NCBI GenBank assembly: GCA_016713305.1
Contig: JADJPK010000004.1
Span: 62,001-126,000 of the forward strand
DNA: 64,000 nucleotides
Reading direction: 5' to 3'
Source: Betaproteobacteria bacterium
Lineage (GTDB): Bacteria > Pseudomonadota > Gammaproteobacteria > Burkholderiales > Ga0077523
The first letter of the stretch is position 1, and the number at the start of each line of letters is the position of its first letter. The position numbers were made by a program, and so were the translations under genes. The notes beneath the pieces were generated by a model. The model saw nothing but the letters and a program-made list of their open reading frames with translations, made no database searches and was not told where the DNA came from. This document shows, piece after piece, positions 18,821-28,105 of this stretch.

Positions 18821-19755
18821 ATGATGTCGTCCAAGAGAAGGACTCTGCTTGCGGCCAGCGCCATGACCACGGTTCTGGGCGCGCTTCCGCGCCCGCCAAT
18901 GCCGCCGTGATCACGCTGGGTCACGTGAGCCTTTCCTTCTACGAAGCCACGGCCAGCCTCGTGCAGTTCATCCTCGAGCGCAAGGGCTGGAACGTGGCCC
19001 TCCAGTCGGGCAGCCATGCCCAGATCTTTCCCAAGGTGGCGGTCGGCGACGTCGATCTGTTCGTGGCCGCATGGCTGCCTTACGCGCATGCGGATTACTG
19101 GAAGGAATACGGCGACCGCCTCGTCAAGGTGAGCACGTTGTACGAGGACGCACAGCTCTACTGGGCCGTGCCGGACTACGTGCCGGCCGAGGCCGTGCGT
19201 AGCGTGGCCGATCTCGCCAGACCGGAGGTGGCTGCCCGCATGACGAAGACCATCCGCGGCACCTTGCCCGATTCCGGCCTCATGATCGGATCGCGCAAGA
19301 TCTTCGAACACTACCGCCTGTCCGAGGCCGGGTACGAACTGGTCCCCGGTCCTGCGCCCGAGTGGCTCGCGAACTTCAACGCGCGCGTAGCTGCCAAGGA
19401 CTGGTTCGTGATGCCTCTGTGGCGCCCGCAGTTCCTCAACAAGGCGCATCGCCTGCGCGTGCTGGACGAACCGCAGCAGTTCCTGGGGGGGCCGAACAAG
19501 GCCATGCTCGTGGCCAACGCAGAGTTCTACGAGCGACTGAACAAGAAGCAGCGCCTGCCGCTTTCCCGGATCGAGGTCTCCGTGAAGGCCGTGACCGAGC
19601 TGGACTACTGGGTGAATGTCGACAAGATGAGTCCGCGCGACGCCGCAAGACGCTGGATCGGGATGAATCCCAACACGGTCACTTACTGGATCGAGGATCC
19701 GGAAGGTGATGGCGCACGGCGGGACGCCGTGAAGCTGCAACAAAGACACCCATGA
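18821..19755 (+). CDS. Glycine-betaine-type ABC substrate-binding protein (one frameshift)
   Basis: A periplasmic binding protein of the OpuAC/ProX class. The signal peptide (MMSSKRRTLLAASAMTTVLGALPRPANA) is separated from the mature part by one lost base near 18893. The mature part starts VITLGHVSLSFYEATASLV and keeps the family's aromatic-rich ligand region (DLFVAAWLPYAHADYWKEY, FVMPLWRPQFLN). 311 residues after repair. No permease or ATPase gene is adjacent, so it is an orphan component. The same long frame can be read from 18811 without a signal peptide, which is less likely. Confidence 0.8.
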
Positions 19756-19782
19756 AAACAGGGCGCCCGCAGGCGCCCTGTG
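19755..19782 (-). terminator. Terminator between convergent genes
   Basis: Perfect 9-base stem CAGGGCGCC / GGCGCCCTG with a 4-base loop at 19759-19780. On the minus strand it is followed by TTTTC, so it best ends the GMC oxidoreductase message; it may also stop the plus-strand gene that ends at 19755. Confidence 0.75.
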
Positions 19783-19802
19783 TCCTGCTGCCGGACCGGC
19801 GG

Positions 19803-21357
19803 TCAGATGTTCTGGGCCGCCATCTGGTCCCGCGATGTACTCCGCCTGCCGGATGGCCAGGGCCACGATCGTGAGCGTCGGATTCTCCGCCGCGCTGGTC
19901 GTGAACTGGCTGCCGTCGGAGATGAACAGGTTGGAGACGTCGTGCGACTGGCCGAAGCCGTTGCACACACCCGCGCCCGCATCGCTGCTCTGGCGGCACG
20001 TGCCCAGGTTGTGCGTGGACGAGAACGGCATCCGCGTGTAGACCTTGCGTGCACCCACCGCTTCGTACAGGGCAGTCGACATCTTCCACGCATGCTCCCG
20101 CATCGCCTTGTCGTTCGGATGGTCCTGCTTGTGCACATGAGCGACCGGCATGCCGTGACGGTCCTTCTTGCTGGTGCTGAGCGTCACACGGTTCGACTCC
20201 TGCGGCATGTCCTCGCCGACGATCCACAAGCCTGCGGCATTGCGATAGGCCTCGATGTCGCGGGCGTACTCGCGCCCCCAGCCTCCGGGCTTCACGAAGG
20301 ATGGGAAGCCGGGCATGCCGAACGCAGGCAGCGTCTCGAGTTCATAACCCGCCACGAAGCCGCGCTTGGGGTTGAAGACCGATTCGTCCTTGATGATGCC
20401 GGCCATCTGCGTGCCACGGTGCAGGTTCACTTCGCCCGGCATGATCGCGTACACGGCGCCGGTCAGGTGCGGCATGTAGTTGCGCCCCACCTGGCCGGAG
20501 GAATTGCCAAGACCGTCGGGGAACATGTTCGAGGCCGAGTTGAGCAGCAGCCGCGGCGTTTCGATGGAATTGCCCGCCACGCAGACGATGCGCGCCTTCT
20601 GCTCCCGCATCACGCCGTCCTCGTCCGCGTACACCACACCGGTGACCTTGCCCCGGGCGTCGTGGTTGATCTTGATGACCATCGAGTCGGGACGCAGTTC
20701 GTAGTTGCCCGTTGCTTCGGCCTTGGGCAGCTCGGTGTACAGCGTGGACCACTTGGCTCCGATGGCACAGCCGCTCATGCAGAAGCCGATCTGCCTACAG
20801 GCGGGACGGCCGTCGCGCTCGCGCGAATTGATCGCCATGTTGCCGGTGTGAAAGTCGCGGTATCCGACCCGCTTCGCACCGGCGGCAAGCACGTGGTAGT
20901 TGTTGCTGCCGGGCAGACGGGGAATGCCGTGTGTGCCGGTGACGCCCATCTTGTCCTCGGCACGTTCGTAGTACTCGGCGAGATCCTCGTAGGAGATGGG
21001 CCAGTCGTCGAGGTTGGCGCCGGCCAGGCGGCCATAGGTGCTGAGCGCCTTGAATTCGTGCGGCTGCAAGCGCAGCGAGGCGCCGGCCCAGTGCACGGTC
21101 GTACCGCCGACGGTCTTGCAGATCCAGGCGGGCAGATTGGGGTCGAGATCGCCGGAGCCTTCCCGCGGGTCGAGCCAGGAGAGCTTGGCGAACATCTCGC
21201 CGGTGTTGTTGATGTCCTTGAGCGCGAGCCGCCTGCCTGCTTCCAGGCAGACCACCTTCACGCCCTTCTGTGCCAGTTCGTTGCCGAGCGTTCCGCCGCC
21301 CGCGCCCGAACCGATGATGACGACGACGGAGTCGTCGTTCAGATCGAATTGAGCCAT
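19803..21357 (-). CDS. GMC-family FAD oxidoreductase, large subunit (one frameshift near 3' end)
   Basis: A flavin alcohol or sugar dehydrogenase. It has an N-terminal FAD loop GSGAGGGTLGNELAQKG (about 15-31), a substrate domain, and a C-terminal block with SSTHNLGTCR and SDGSQFTTSAAENPTLTIVALA, typical of the gluconate-2-dehydrogenase-like GMC group. One extra G near 19838 hides the true end; removal reads EYIADQMAAQNI and a stop at 19803, giving 517 residues. No secretion signal of its own; probably exported bound to the small subunit upstream, 10 bases away. Confidence 0.88.
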
Positions 21358-21367
21358 CTCGTGGTCC

Positions 21368-21916
21368 TCACTCTTTCGGCAGCCAGCTGATGTCGTCGAA
21401 ACCGCGCTTGATGTAGCCGCCGTGCTCCACGGACGAGCCCTCGTAGCCGAAGATCTTCCAGATCTCGGGATTGCCGTACAGGCCACCCAGCGTTTCGCCG
21501 TACATCAGGCCGAAGAAGGGCGTCTTCTCGACCGTCTTGAGAATGCGCACGCGCCCCTTCTCGCCGAGCTGCGAGAACGGCTGGTTGTCGAAGTTCTTCC
21601 GCGCGAGACGTTCCACCTGTGCCACGCCCTCGGACACCATGGCCTTGGTTTCCGGGCTGGCCGCGGCCTTCTCGTCCACCGAGTGCACCACGTTGCCGTA
21701 GTAAGAATCCGCGAGAAAGTCATGCGGGAACAGGGTTCTCGCAAAGGCGAGCAGCGTCTGCCCCTCGGCATCGCTCAGCGCCTGCAGATGATGCGCAGAC
21801 CACGCGTTGGTCGAAACAGCGCCGAGACCCGCTCCGGCCGCAAGGGACATGAAAGCACTTCCGCCCGCGATCTTCAGGAACTCTCGCCGTCGAAGCTCCA
21901 GCTCTTCGTTCAGCAT
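21368..21916 (-). CDS. Gluconate 2-dehydrogenase subunit 3-family protein
   Basis: The small subunit of membrane- or periplasm-located GMC dehydrogenases. 182 residues. The N terminus LRRREFLKIAGGSAFMSLAAGAGLG is a Tat-like signal, although RRREF is followed by LK as in twin-arginine leaders. The body carries the family's LFPHDFLADSYYGNVV segment. It is expected to carry the FAD subunit through the membrane. No cytochrome subunit follows in the window. Confidence 0.85.
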   Translation of the reverse strand: MLNEELELRRREFLKIAGGSAFMSLAAGAGLGAVSTNAWSAHHLQALSDAEGQTLLAFARTLFPHDFLADSYYGNVVHSVDEKAAASPETKAMVSEGVAQVERLARKNFDNQPFSQLGEKGRVRILKTVEKTPFFGLMYGETLGGLYGNPEIWKIFGYEGSSVEHGGYIKRGFDDISWLPKE

Positions 21917-22326
21917 GTGTTGTCCTCCCGTTTATCTCGTTATGCAGCTCGCTGCGAAGGCGGCCGATGTCGCGCCCACCATCGCCGAAGATGTGCCGGC
22001 AACCACCGATCACGACGCGATTAGAGGGAGATCGCCACAGTACGTCAAGGGATGTTTGTCCCGTGGCATAAGGAAGATCCTCGAATCGCGTTCACATGGC
22101 GCGACGCAACACGCCGGCATGTCAATGCCGACTGAACGAGTTACGTCGCGGCGGTTTGTTGGCCACCCCTGAGCATCCCTGATCCATGCGGCGATGCAGC
22201 AGCCGTCACTGCGACTCCCTTGGAGATGTCCGATGCAGACTTCTCCAGAGGGACTGCGCGGCGCCGGTGAGTTCGGAAAGGGTTACGTCATGCGACACTT
22301 CGGCGCACCCGCCTGGGGGAGTGCCG
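21917..22326. other. 410-base divergent intergenic region
   Basis: Contains the promoter at 22020-22048 and, near 22318, the GGGGGAG ribosome site of the plus-strand gene. A weak CGGCAT/ATGCCG hairpin lies near 22122-22137. In-frame codons continue upstream of 22327, but their content looks non-coding. Confidence 0.6.
22020..22048 (-). promoter_or_regulatory. Sigma-70 promoter of the GMC dehydrogenase operon
   Basis: On the minus strand TTGACG (22043-22048), an exact 17-base spacer and TCTAAT (22020-22025), 5 of 6 at each box. Predicted start of transcription is near 22013, about 97 bases before the 21916 start codon, which has a GGGAGG ribosome site. Confidence 0.7.
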
Positions 22327-22863
22327 ATGCCCTTCGCTTACTACGACAGACTCACGCCTGCGCGCCGGCGGATCTACGACCGCAGTGATGCCCTGACGGA
22401 ACTGCCCATACCTGCCGGAGATGACTTGCGGCCGTTGGCCGAAAGCCCTCTTCAGAGCCTGGCCCAGGACCGCGAAACGGCCGTGCAGCGTGACTGCCAG
22501 CGGCTGCTGGATGCCTTGACGCTGCGCTTCGGCGTGCCGTCGCTGCGCGCCAAGGTGTTCGCCGTCCGTCCGCGCGGCGACTGGGGCGAGCTGCACGGGA
22601 TGTATCGCCCGGAAGAGGAAGGACGCCGCGCCATCGTGGAACTGTGGATGAGAACCGCGCAGCAGCAACGCGTCGTGGCCCCGCGCACCTTTCTGCGCAC
22701 GCTCCTGCACGAGCTCTGCCATCACCTGGACTACGAGATGTTCCGCCTCGAGGAAACCTTCCACACCGAGGGCTTCTACAAGCGGGAGTCGCACCTGCTC
22801 GTCCAGCTGGCAGGCCCGGCGCCCGGGCGGGGCAAGAGTGCGCAGGGCGAGCCGGCGACCTGA
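22327..22863 (+). CDS. HExxH putative metallopeptidase
   Basis: 178 residues, intact. The zinc motif HELCHHLDYE is at about residue 134, followed by EETFHTEGFYKRESHLL, whose Glu is a candidate third ligand. No signal peptide. It resembles small soluble metallopeptidases of unknown substrate and is comparable in layout to the protein at 18273. The start at 22327 (MPFAYYDRLTP) is chosen because GGGGGAG lies 6 bases upstream; GTG at 22321 is possible. Confidence 0.75.
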   Translation: MPFAYYDRLTPARRRIYDRSDALTELPIPAGDDLRPLAESPLQSLAQDRETAVQRDCQRLLDALTLRFGVPSLRAKVFAVRPRGDWGELHGMYRPEEEGRRAIVELWMRTAQQQRVVAPRTFLRTLLHELCHHLDYEMFRLEETFHTEGFYKRESHLLVQLAGPAPGRGKSAQGEPAT

Positions 22864-22893
22864 ATCGCCCACCCGGCTCCGCGGGTCCGGTGC

Positions 22894-23684
22894 TCAGGAA
22901 GCCCGCAGCCGCGTGAGCGACCAGACGTACAGGAACGCCAACCCCAGGACGAAGCTTCCACCCAGAATCAGGTATCCGGTGTCGTCCAGCTCCAGGGAAG
23001 GATCCAGGTTGCGGGCGATGCCGTAGAACGCGACCGCATAGGACATCGCCACGATGGTCCAGCCGAGCGTGCGGCGGAACCGCGCGGCATTCTCCCGCTG
23101 GGAACGTCGCAGCACCGTGGCGAGCAGCCGGCTGTCGACGGTGTCCGTGAGCATCATGCCCAGCGTGAAGGCCAGCCCCATGGCCAGCGCGAAGGCCGGT
23201 TGCTTGCTGGTCGAGGCCACGTAGCCCCAGGCAGCTGCCTGCGTGGCCGTGTCGAACACGAGCCCGAACAGGACACCGATCAAAACCACGGCCAGCGGAT
23301 GCGACGACTCCCGCAGCCGCCTGGACACGAACGGCAGGCGCAGGGCCATGGGCTGGAAGTCGTCGCGCCGAACGAGGGTCAGGAGATTGAGCGTGCCCAC
23401 GAGCAGCAGCAGCGCCACCGGCAACCACGCACCCACGACTTCCAGCGAAGCCGGCACGATCGATTCCCGGCTCAGCAGGCTCACGGCCACCGCAATGAGC
23501 GTGACCAGTCCGCCGTGACCGAGGGAAGAGCGTGCCCACCCAGGGAGAGCCGCGGCCGCTGCCCTTCGAAGCGAAGACCCAGACCGTCGATCACCGCGAT
23601 GTGGTCGGGATCGAAGCCGTGCCTCAGACCCAGGAGGCCCATGAGGCCCAGCCCCGACCACGACAGGAGTTCGGTGCTTGCCAT
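22894..23684 (-). CDS. Nickel/cobalt permease, NiCoT (HoxN/NixA) family (one frameshift)
   Basis: An inner-membrane secondary transporter for Ni2+ or Co2+. The signature RHGFDPDHIAVID, the H-x4-D-H metal site, is at about residue 21, and about seven or eight hydrophobic helices follow. One base is lost near 23538 (repair RLSLGWARSSLGHGG), giving 263 residues, short for the family. There is no metal enzyme gene beside it that fixes the metal; the two metallopeptidases are possible clients only by position. Confidence 0.8.
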
Positions 23685-23981
23685 GGCGAGATGCTAACCG
23701 ATGGACGGCGTTCGATGACCCGCGAAACCACGATCGATCGCACGCGAACGGCGCGCAGGGAGCGTTCCATCGGCGGAGCGAAACGCGCACCGGCGCGTCG
23801 AGGCCGAGCAGGGCAACGGGCCCGCCACGTGCCCGGAACGGACCACTGATGGGCGAAGCGCATCCCCGGCGCACGATGACGACCCGGCGCGCTGCGGAAT
23901 CCGGGGCGGTTGCGCCGGAACGGCGATCCGCGCACATTGAAGGGGTTCAATCAGGGAAGATCGAGTGAACGGGATTCCGTC

Positions 23982-25854
23982 ATGGCCCTGAAGACCGACC
24001 GCAAGCTCCACTGGAATGCCGGCTACTGGCTGCTCGCGCTCGCCGCGATCCTGACGCTCAGAGCCTGTGGCAGGCGCAGCGGACCGTGGAGCCGGTGCCC
24101 TACAGCGAATTCGAGAAGGCGCTCGCGCAGGGCCGCGTCGCCGAGATCACGATCGGCGAGAACACCGTCACCGGCAAGCTCAAGTCGCCGGACGGTTCCG
24201 GGCAAGACCATGATCGTCGCCACGCGGGTCGAGCCGGCGCTCGCCGAGCGCCTGTCGCAATTCGACGTTCCCTACACCCGCGTCATCGAAAGCACGCTGT
24301 TGCGGGACCTCATGTCATGGGTACTGCCTGCGGTGGTCTTCTTCGGGCTCTGGTTCTTCGTCATCCGGCGCTTCGCCGAGCGGCAGGGCGTGGGCGGATT
24401 CATGAACGTCGGCAAGAGCCGGGCGAAGGTGTACGTGGAGAAGGACACGGGCGTGACGTTCGCCGATGTGGCGGGCGTCGACGAGGCCAAGGCCGAGTTG
24501 CAGGAGATCGTGTCGTTTCTCAAGGATCCGCAAGGCTATGGCCGCCTGGGCGCCCGCATGCCCAAGGGGGTACTGCTGGTGGGTCCCCCCGGGACGGGCA
24601 AGACGCTCCTTGCCAAGGCGGTCGCCGGCGAAGCGGGCGTGCCGTTCTTCAGCATCTCCGGCAGCGAGTTCGTGGAGATGTTCGTGGGCGTGGGGGCGGC
24701 GCGGGTGCGCGATCTGTTCGAGCAGGCTCGCGGGCGGGCGCCGGCGATCATCTTCATCGACGAGCTCGATGCGCTGGGACGTGCGCGCGGAGCCCTGGGT
24801 CCGATGGGCGGACACGACGAGCGCGAGCAGACCCTCAACCAGTTGCTGGTGGAACTGGATGGTTTCGACAGCTCGTCAGGGCTGGTGCTTCTCTCTGCGA
24901 CGAACCGCCCGGAGATTCTGGACCCCGCCCTGCTGCGCGCCGGCCGCTTCGATCGTCAGGTGCTGGTGGACCGGCCGGACAAGGCCGGCCGGCTGCAGAT
25001 CCTCCGCGTGCACGTGAAGAAGATCCACCTTGCGGCAGACCTGGATCTGGAACAGGTGGCGGCGCTCACGACGGGCTTCACCGGCGCGGACCTCGCCAAC
25101 CTGGTCAACGAAGCGGCGCTCGCGGCCACGCGCCGCGGTGGTACGGAAGTGATCCTGGAGGATTTCACCGTGGCGATCGAACGGATCGTCGCGGGTCTGG
25201 AGAAGAAGAACCGCATCCTCAATCCACGCGAGCGCGAGATCGTGGCCTATCACGAGATGGGACATGCGCTCGTCGCGCTGTCGCTGCCGGGTACCGATCC
25301 CGTGCACAAGGTGTCGATCATCCCTCGTGGCATCGGCGCCCTGGGCTACGATCCAGCGCCCGACCGAGGACCGCTTCCTCATGACGCGGGACGAACTCGA
25401 ACACAAGATCATGGTGCTGCTCGGTGGACGCGCGGCGGAGAAGCTGGTGTTCGGTCATCTTTCCACGGGCGCGGCGGACGACCTCGCCAAGGTGACCGAC
25501 ATCGCACGCGACATGGTCACGCGCTACGGCATGGTGGAAGATCTCGGTTACGTGGCCTACGAGGCGCGGCCGCCGCGTTTCCTGGATGTCCCCGGCTATT
25601 CCCAGGGCGGATGCCAGGTGAGCCCGGCGACGCAGCAGCAGATCGACGTGGCGATCAGGACCATCGTGATGGAATCATTCGCCCGGGCCACGGCCGTGCT
25701 CGAAAGGCACCGTGCGGTGCTGGACACCTGCGCGAGAGAATTGCTGGCGAAGGAGACGCTGGATGAACCGGCGCTTCGCGCACTCACCTCCGATCTGCGT
25801 TCAGGAGCGACCCATGCGGATGACACTGTACGGACAGACATGCAACCCGCCTGA
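23982..25854 (+). CDS. FtsH-type membrane AAA metalloprotease (three frameshifts)
   Basis: Degrades membrane and soluble proteins at the inner membrane. Two N-terminal hydrophobic segments (about 12-25 and 105-128) flank a short periplasmic part. The AAA domain has Walker A GPPGTGKT, Walker B IIFIDELDALG and the second region ATNRPEILDPALLRAGRFDR. The zinc site is HEMGH, with the third ligand in GAADDLAKVTDIARD. One-base shifts lie near 24060, 24196 and 25352; corrected length is about 623 residues. The usual rrmJ neighbour is missing, so this is probably a second, accessory FtsH. Confidence 0.88.
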
Positions 25855-26515
25855 AACGGATCACCGAGCGGACAGCCGCCGGCGGGTGCTGCGCGTGCTG
25901 GCTCTGGCACCGGCATGCGTGCCCGGTCTGCTGGCAGCTGCGGACGAACCGCAGGGAGTATCAGACGCGGATGCCACGGCGATCCGCGCGGTCATCGAGC
26001 GCCAGCTCGCCGCCTTCGCCGAGGACGATGCGGAGACGGCGTTCTCCCTGGCGTCGCCGGAAATCCGGCAGATGTTCTCCACGGCGCGGAACTTCATGAC
26101 CATGGTGCAGGCCGAGTACGCGGTCGTCTACCGGCCGGCATCGACCATGTTCGCGGATGTCCGCCAGGCGGATGGGCGCATCCTTCAGTTCGTCGAGATG
26201 ACGGATGCGGACGGGCAGATGTGGCACGCCATCTTTCACGTGGCCCGGCAGGACGGCGGCACCTGGCTCATCGCCGGGTGCATCCTCATCCGGGCCGACG
26301 CCAGGGAAGCAGGCGTACGCGACCCCGTCATCGCCCGGGATGACCTTCTCCCGTCATCGCGTAGAACATGCAGTCCTCGAGCGCCTCCACGTCGTGGCGC
26401 TCGCCCAGCGCCGTATGGTGATAGTCGCCCGCCGACAGCACGAACTCGCCCAGCCGCATGCGGCCGCTCACCATGTAGAGTTCCTCGCGCCCCAGATGGC
26501 CATGCATCTCGATGA
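25814..26515 (+). CDS. DUF4864-family exported protein (3' end uncertain)
   Basis: After a leader (LRVLALAPACVPGLLAAA) comes a DUF4864 domain (AIRAVIERQLAAFAEDDAETAFSLASPEIRQMF) running to about WLIAGCILIRADA. Function unknown; the family has an NTF2-like look. The last 65 residues of the open frame lie antisense to the cupin gene and look non-native, so the real stop is probably near 26310-26345 and hidden by a further one-base error. The start overlaps the protease gene by 41 bases. Confidence 0.6.
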   Translation: MRMTLYGQTCNPPETDHRADSRRRVLRVLALAPACVPGLLAAADEPQGVSDADATAIRAVIERQLAAFAEDDAETAFSLASPEIRQMFSTARNFMTMVQAEYAVVYRPASTMFADVRQADGRILQFVEMTDADGQMWHAIFHVARQDGGTWLIAGCILIRADAREAGVRDPVIARDDLLPSSRRTCSPRAPPRRGARPAPYGDSRPPTARTRPAACGRSPCRVPRAPDGHASR

Positions 26516-26642
26516 CGGCGCCCTTGGTCATGCGCACGAGCAGGGTGCGGCCCCCGCCTTCCTCTTCCCTGAGGATCGCGCGTTCCACGCCTGCCTGCTT
26601 CCCGGGCGCCCACTTGCGGTCGGCGGTGCTGATTGCGTACAT
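26328..26642 (-). CDS. Small cupin-domain protein
   Basis: 104 residues, a single cupin barrel. The metal-binding pattern is seen as EMHGHLGREELYMVSGRM and GDYHHTALG. It resembles ChrR-like or sugar-sensing cupins; substrate unknown. Convergent with the DUF4864 gene, with which its 3' end touches or overlaps. Confidence 0.8.
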   Translation of the reverse strand: MYAISTADRKWAPGKQAGVERAILREEEGGGRTLLVRMTKGAVIEMHGHLGREELYMVSGRMRLGEFVLSAGDYHHTALGERHDVEALEDCMFYAMTGEGHPGR

Positions 26643-26793
26643 GAACCTCTCCTGAATCGGGTGATGGCGGGAATGATGGCACGCAATCCGGCGATGGGCG
26701 AAACCCCGTCTCTCGGACGATCCGTTTTCCGGATGTGATCGGCGTGCGCGGATCGGTTAGGCTCGCGGCTCCGCGCTCTCGCTCACCCACGCC

Positions 26794-28044
26794 ATGCCCG
26801 TCGATGTCTGCGTCCGTCCTTCCGTCGCCATCGTCGGCGGAGGCCCTGCCGGACTGATGGCGGCGGAAGCGGCCGCCGGCCTGGGTGCCGCGGTCGATCT
26901 CTACGAAGCCAGACCGTCGGTGGGCCGCAAGTTCCTCATCGCCGGCCGGGGTGGGCTCAATCTCACGCACGCCGAGCCGTTCGAGGCATTCGTCTCCCGC
27001 TACGGGGCGCAGGCCGCCGTGCTGCGCCCGATGATCGAGCGCTTCGGGGCCGCAGAGATCCGGCAGTGGGCCCGAGGCCTGGGTGTCGAGACGTTCGTGG
27101 GGAGTTCGGAGCGCGTCTTTCCGGTGGATTTCAAGGCCGGTCCGCTGCTCCGCCACTGGGTTCACCGGCTGCACGGGGCCGGGGTGAACTTTCACGTGCG
27201 CCACCGCTGGCGCGGCTTCTCCGAGGAGGGCATGAGCTTCGATAAGCCGGACGGCCCCACGAACGTCGTCCACCCGGCATGGGTGTTCGCGCTTGGCGGC
27301 GGAAGCTGGCCGCAGCTCGGTTCCGACGGTGCGTGGGTGCCCTCGATGAAGAATGCCGGCATCGCGGTCGAGCCCTTGCGTCCGGCGAACTGCGGCTTCG
27401 ACGTGTCCTGGAGCGAACACATGGGCACCCGCTTCGCGGGCGTTCCGGTCAAGTCGGTGGTCGCCCGTGCGGTGGAGTCCGATGGAACCGTGCACGAACG
27501 GGCCGGTGAATTCGTCATCACTGGAATGGGTGTGGAGGGAAGTCTCGTGTACGCGCTGTCGTCCGTTCTTCGCCGCTGTCTGGAGCTAACGGGAGAGGCC
27601 GAGCTTGTTCTCGACCTGGTGCCCGGCCGCACGGCGGCGCAATTGGAGGCCTCCTTGGCGCGCCCCCGGGGAAAGCGCTCGCTTTCCGAGCATCTCAAGC
27701 GCCATGCGGGAATCGACGGAGTGAAGGCGGCACTGCTTCGCGAATTCACGGGCGCGGAAGCGCTGAGGGATCCCACCCGCACGGTGGAGGCCATGAAGGC
27801 GCTGCGCATCCCCTTGCTGCGTCCGCGTCCTCTCGCCGAAGCCATCAGCACCGCGGGCGGAGTGCGCTTCGACGAAGTCGACGAGGGCCTGATGGTGAAG
27901 CGCCTGCCCGGCGTTTTCTGCGCGGGCGAGATGCTCGACTGGGAGGCCCCCACCGGGGGATATCTGCTCACGGCCTGTCTCGCGACCGGGCTTGCCGCAG
28001 GCACGTCCGCCGCGGCCTGGTGCAAGGCGTCCGGCCCTGCCTGA
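26794..28044 (+). CDS. HI0933/TIGR03862-type flavoprotein
   Basis: A 416-residue FAD-binding protein of unknown reaction. The N-terminal dinucleotide fold is AIVGGGPAGLMAAEAAAG, then the family signature GRKFLIAGRGGLNLTH, and a C-terminal GVFCAGEMLDWEAPTGGYLLTACLATG that closes the FAD site. The family is related to HI0933-like NAD(P)/FAD oxidoreductases. Intact, with its own upstream region. Confidence 0.88.
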   Translation: MPVDVCVRPSVAIVGGGPAGLMAAEAAAGLGAAVDLYEARPSVGRKFLIAGRGGLNLTHAEPFEAFVSRYGAQAAVLRPMIERFGAAEIRQWARGLGVETFVGSSERVFPVDFKAGPLLRHWVHRLHGAGVNFHVRHRWRGFSEEGMSFDKPDGPTNVVHPAWVFALGGGSWPQLGSDGAWVPSMKNAGIAVEPLRPANCGFDVSWSEHMGTRFAGVPVKSVVARAVESDGTVHERAGEFVITGMGVEGSLVYALSSVLRRCLELTGEAELVLDLVPGRTAAQLEASLARPRGKRSLSEHLKRHAGIDGVKAALLREFTGAEALRDPTRTVEAMKALRIPLLRPRPLAEAISTAGGVRFDEVDEGLMVKRLPGVFCAGEMLDWEAPTGGYLLTACLATGLAAGTSAAAWCKASGPA

Positions 28045-28105
28045 TGCAGGACGGACCTTCCGGCGATTCGAATTACACTCCGGTCAAATTCCGCGCTTCC
28101 CTGAC

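Noticed and set aside
18817..21486. An 889-codon fusion of the GMC oxidoreductase with antisense of the betaine-binding gene
   Set aside because: Results from one extra G near 19838; the true GMC end DQMAAQNI and stop are one base away.
23685..23981. A cobalamin riboswitch upstream of the NiCoT gene
   Set aside because: I looked for the B12-box GCCACTG and the other conserved elements on the minus strand and did not find them.
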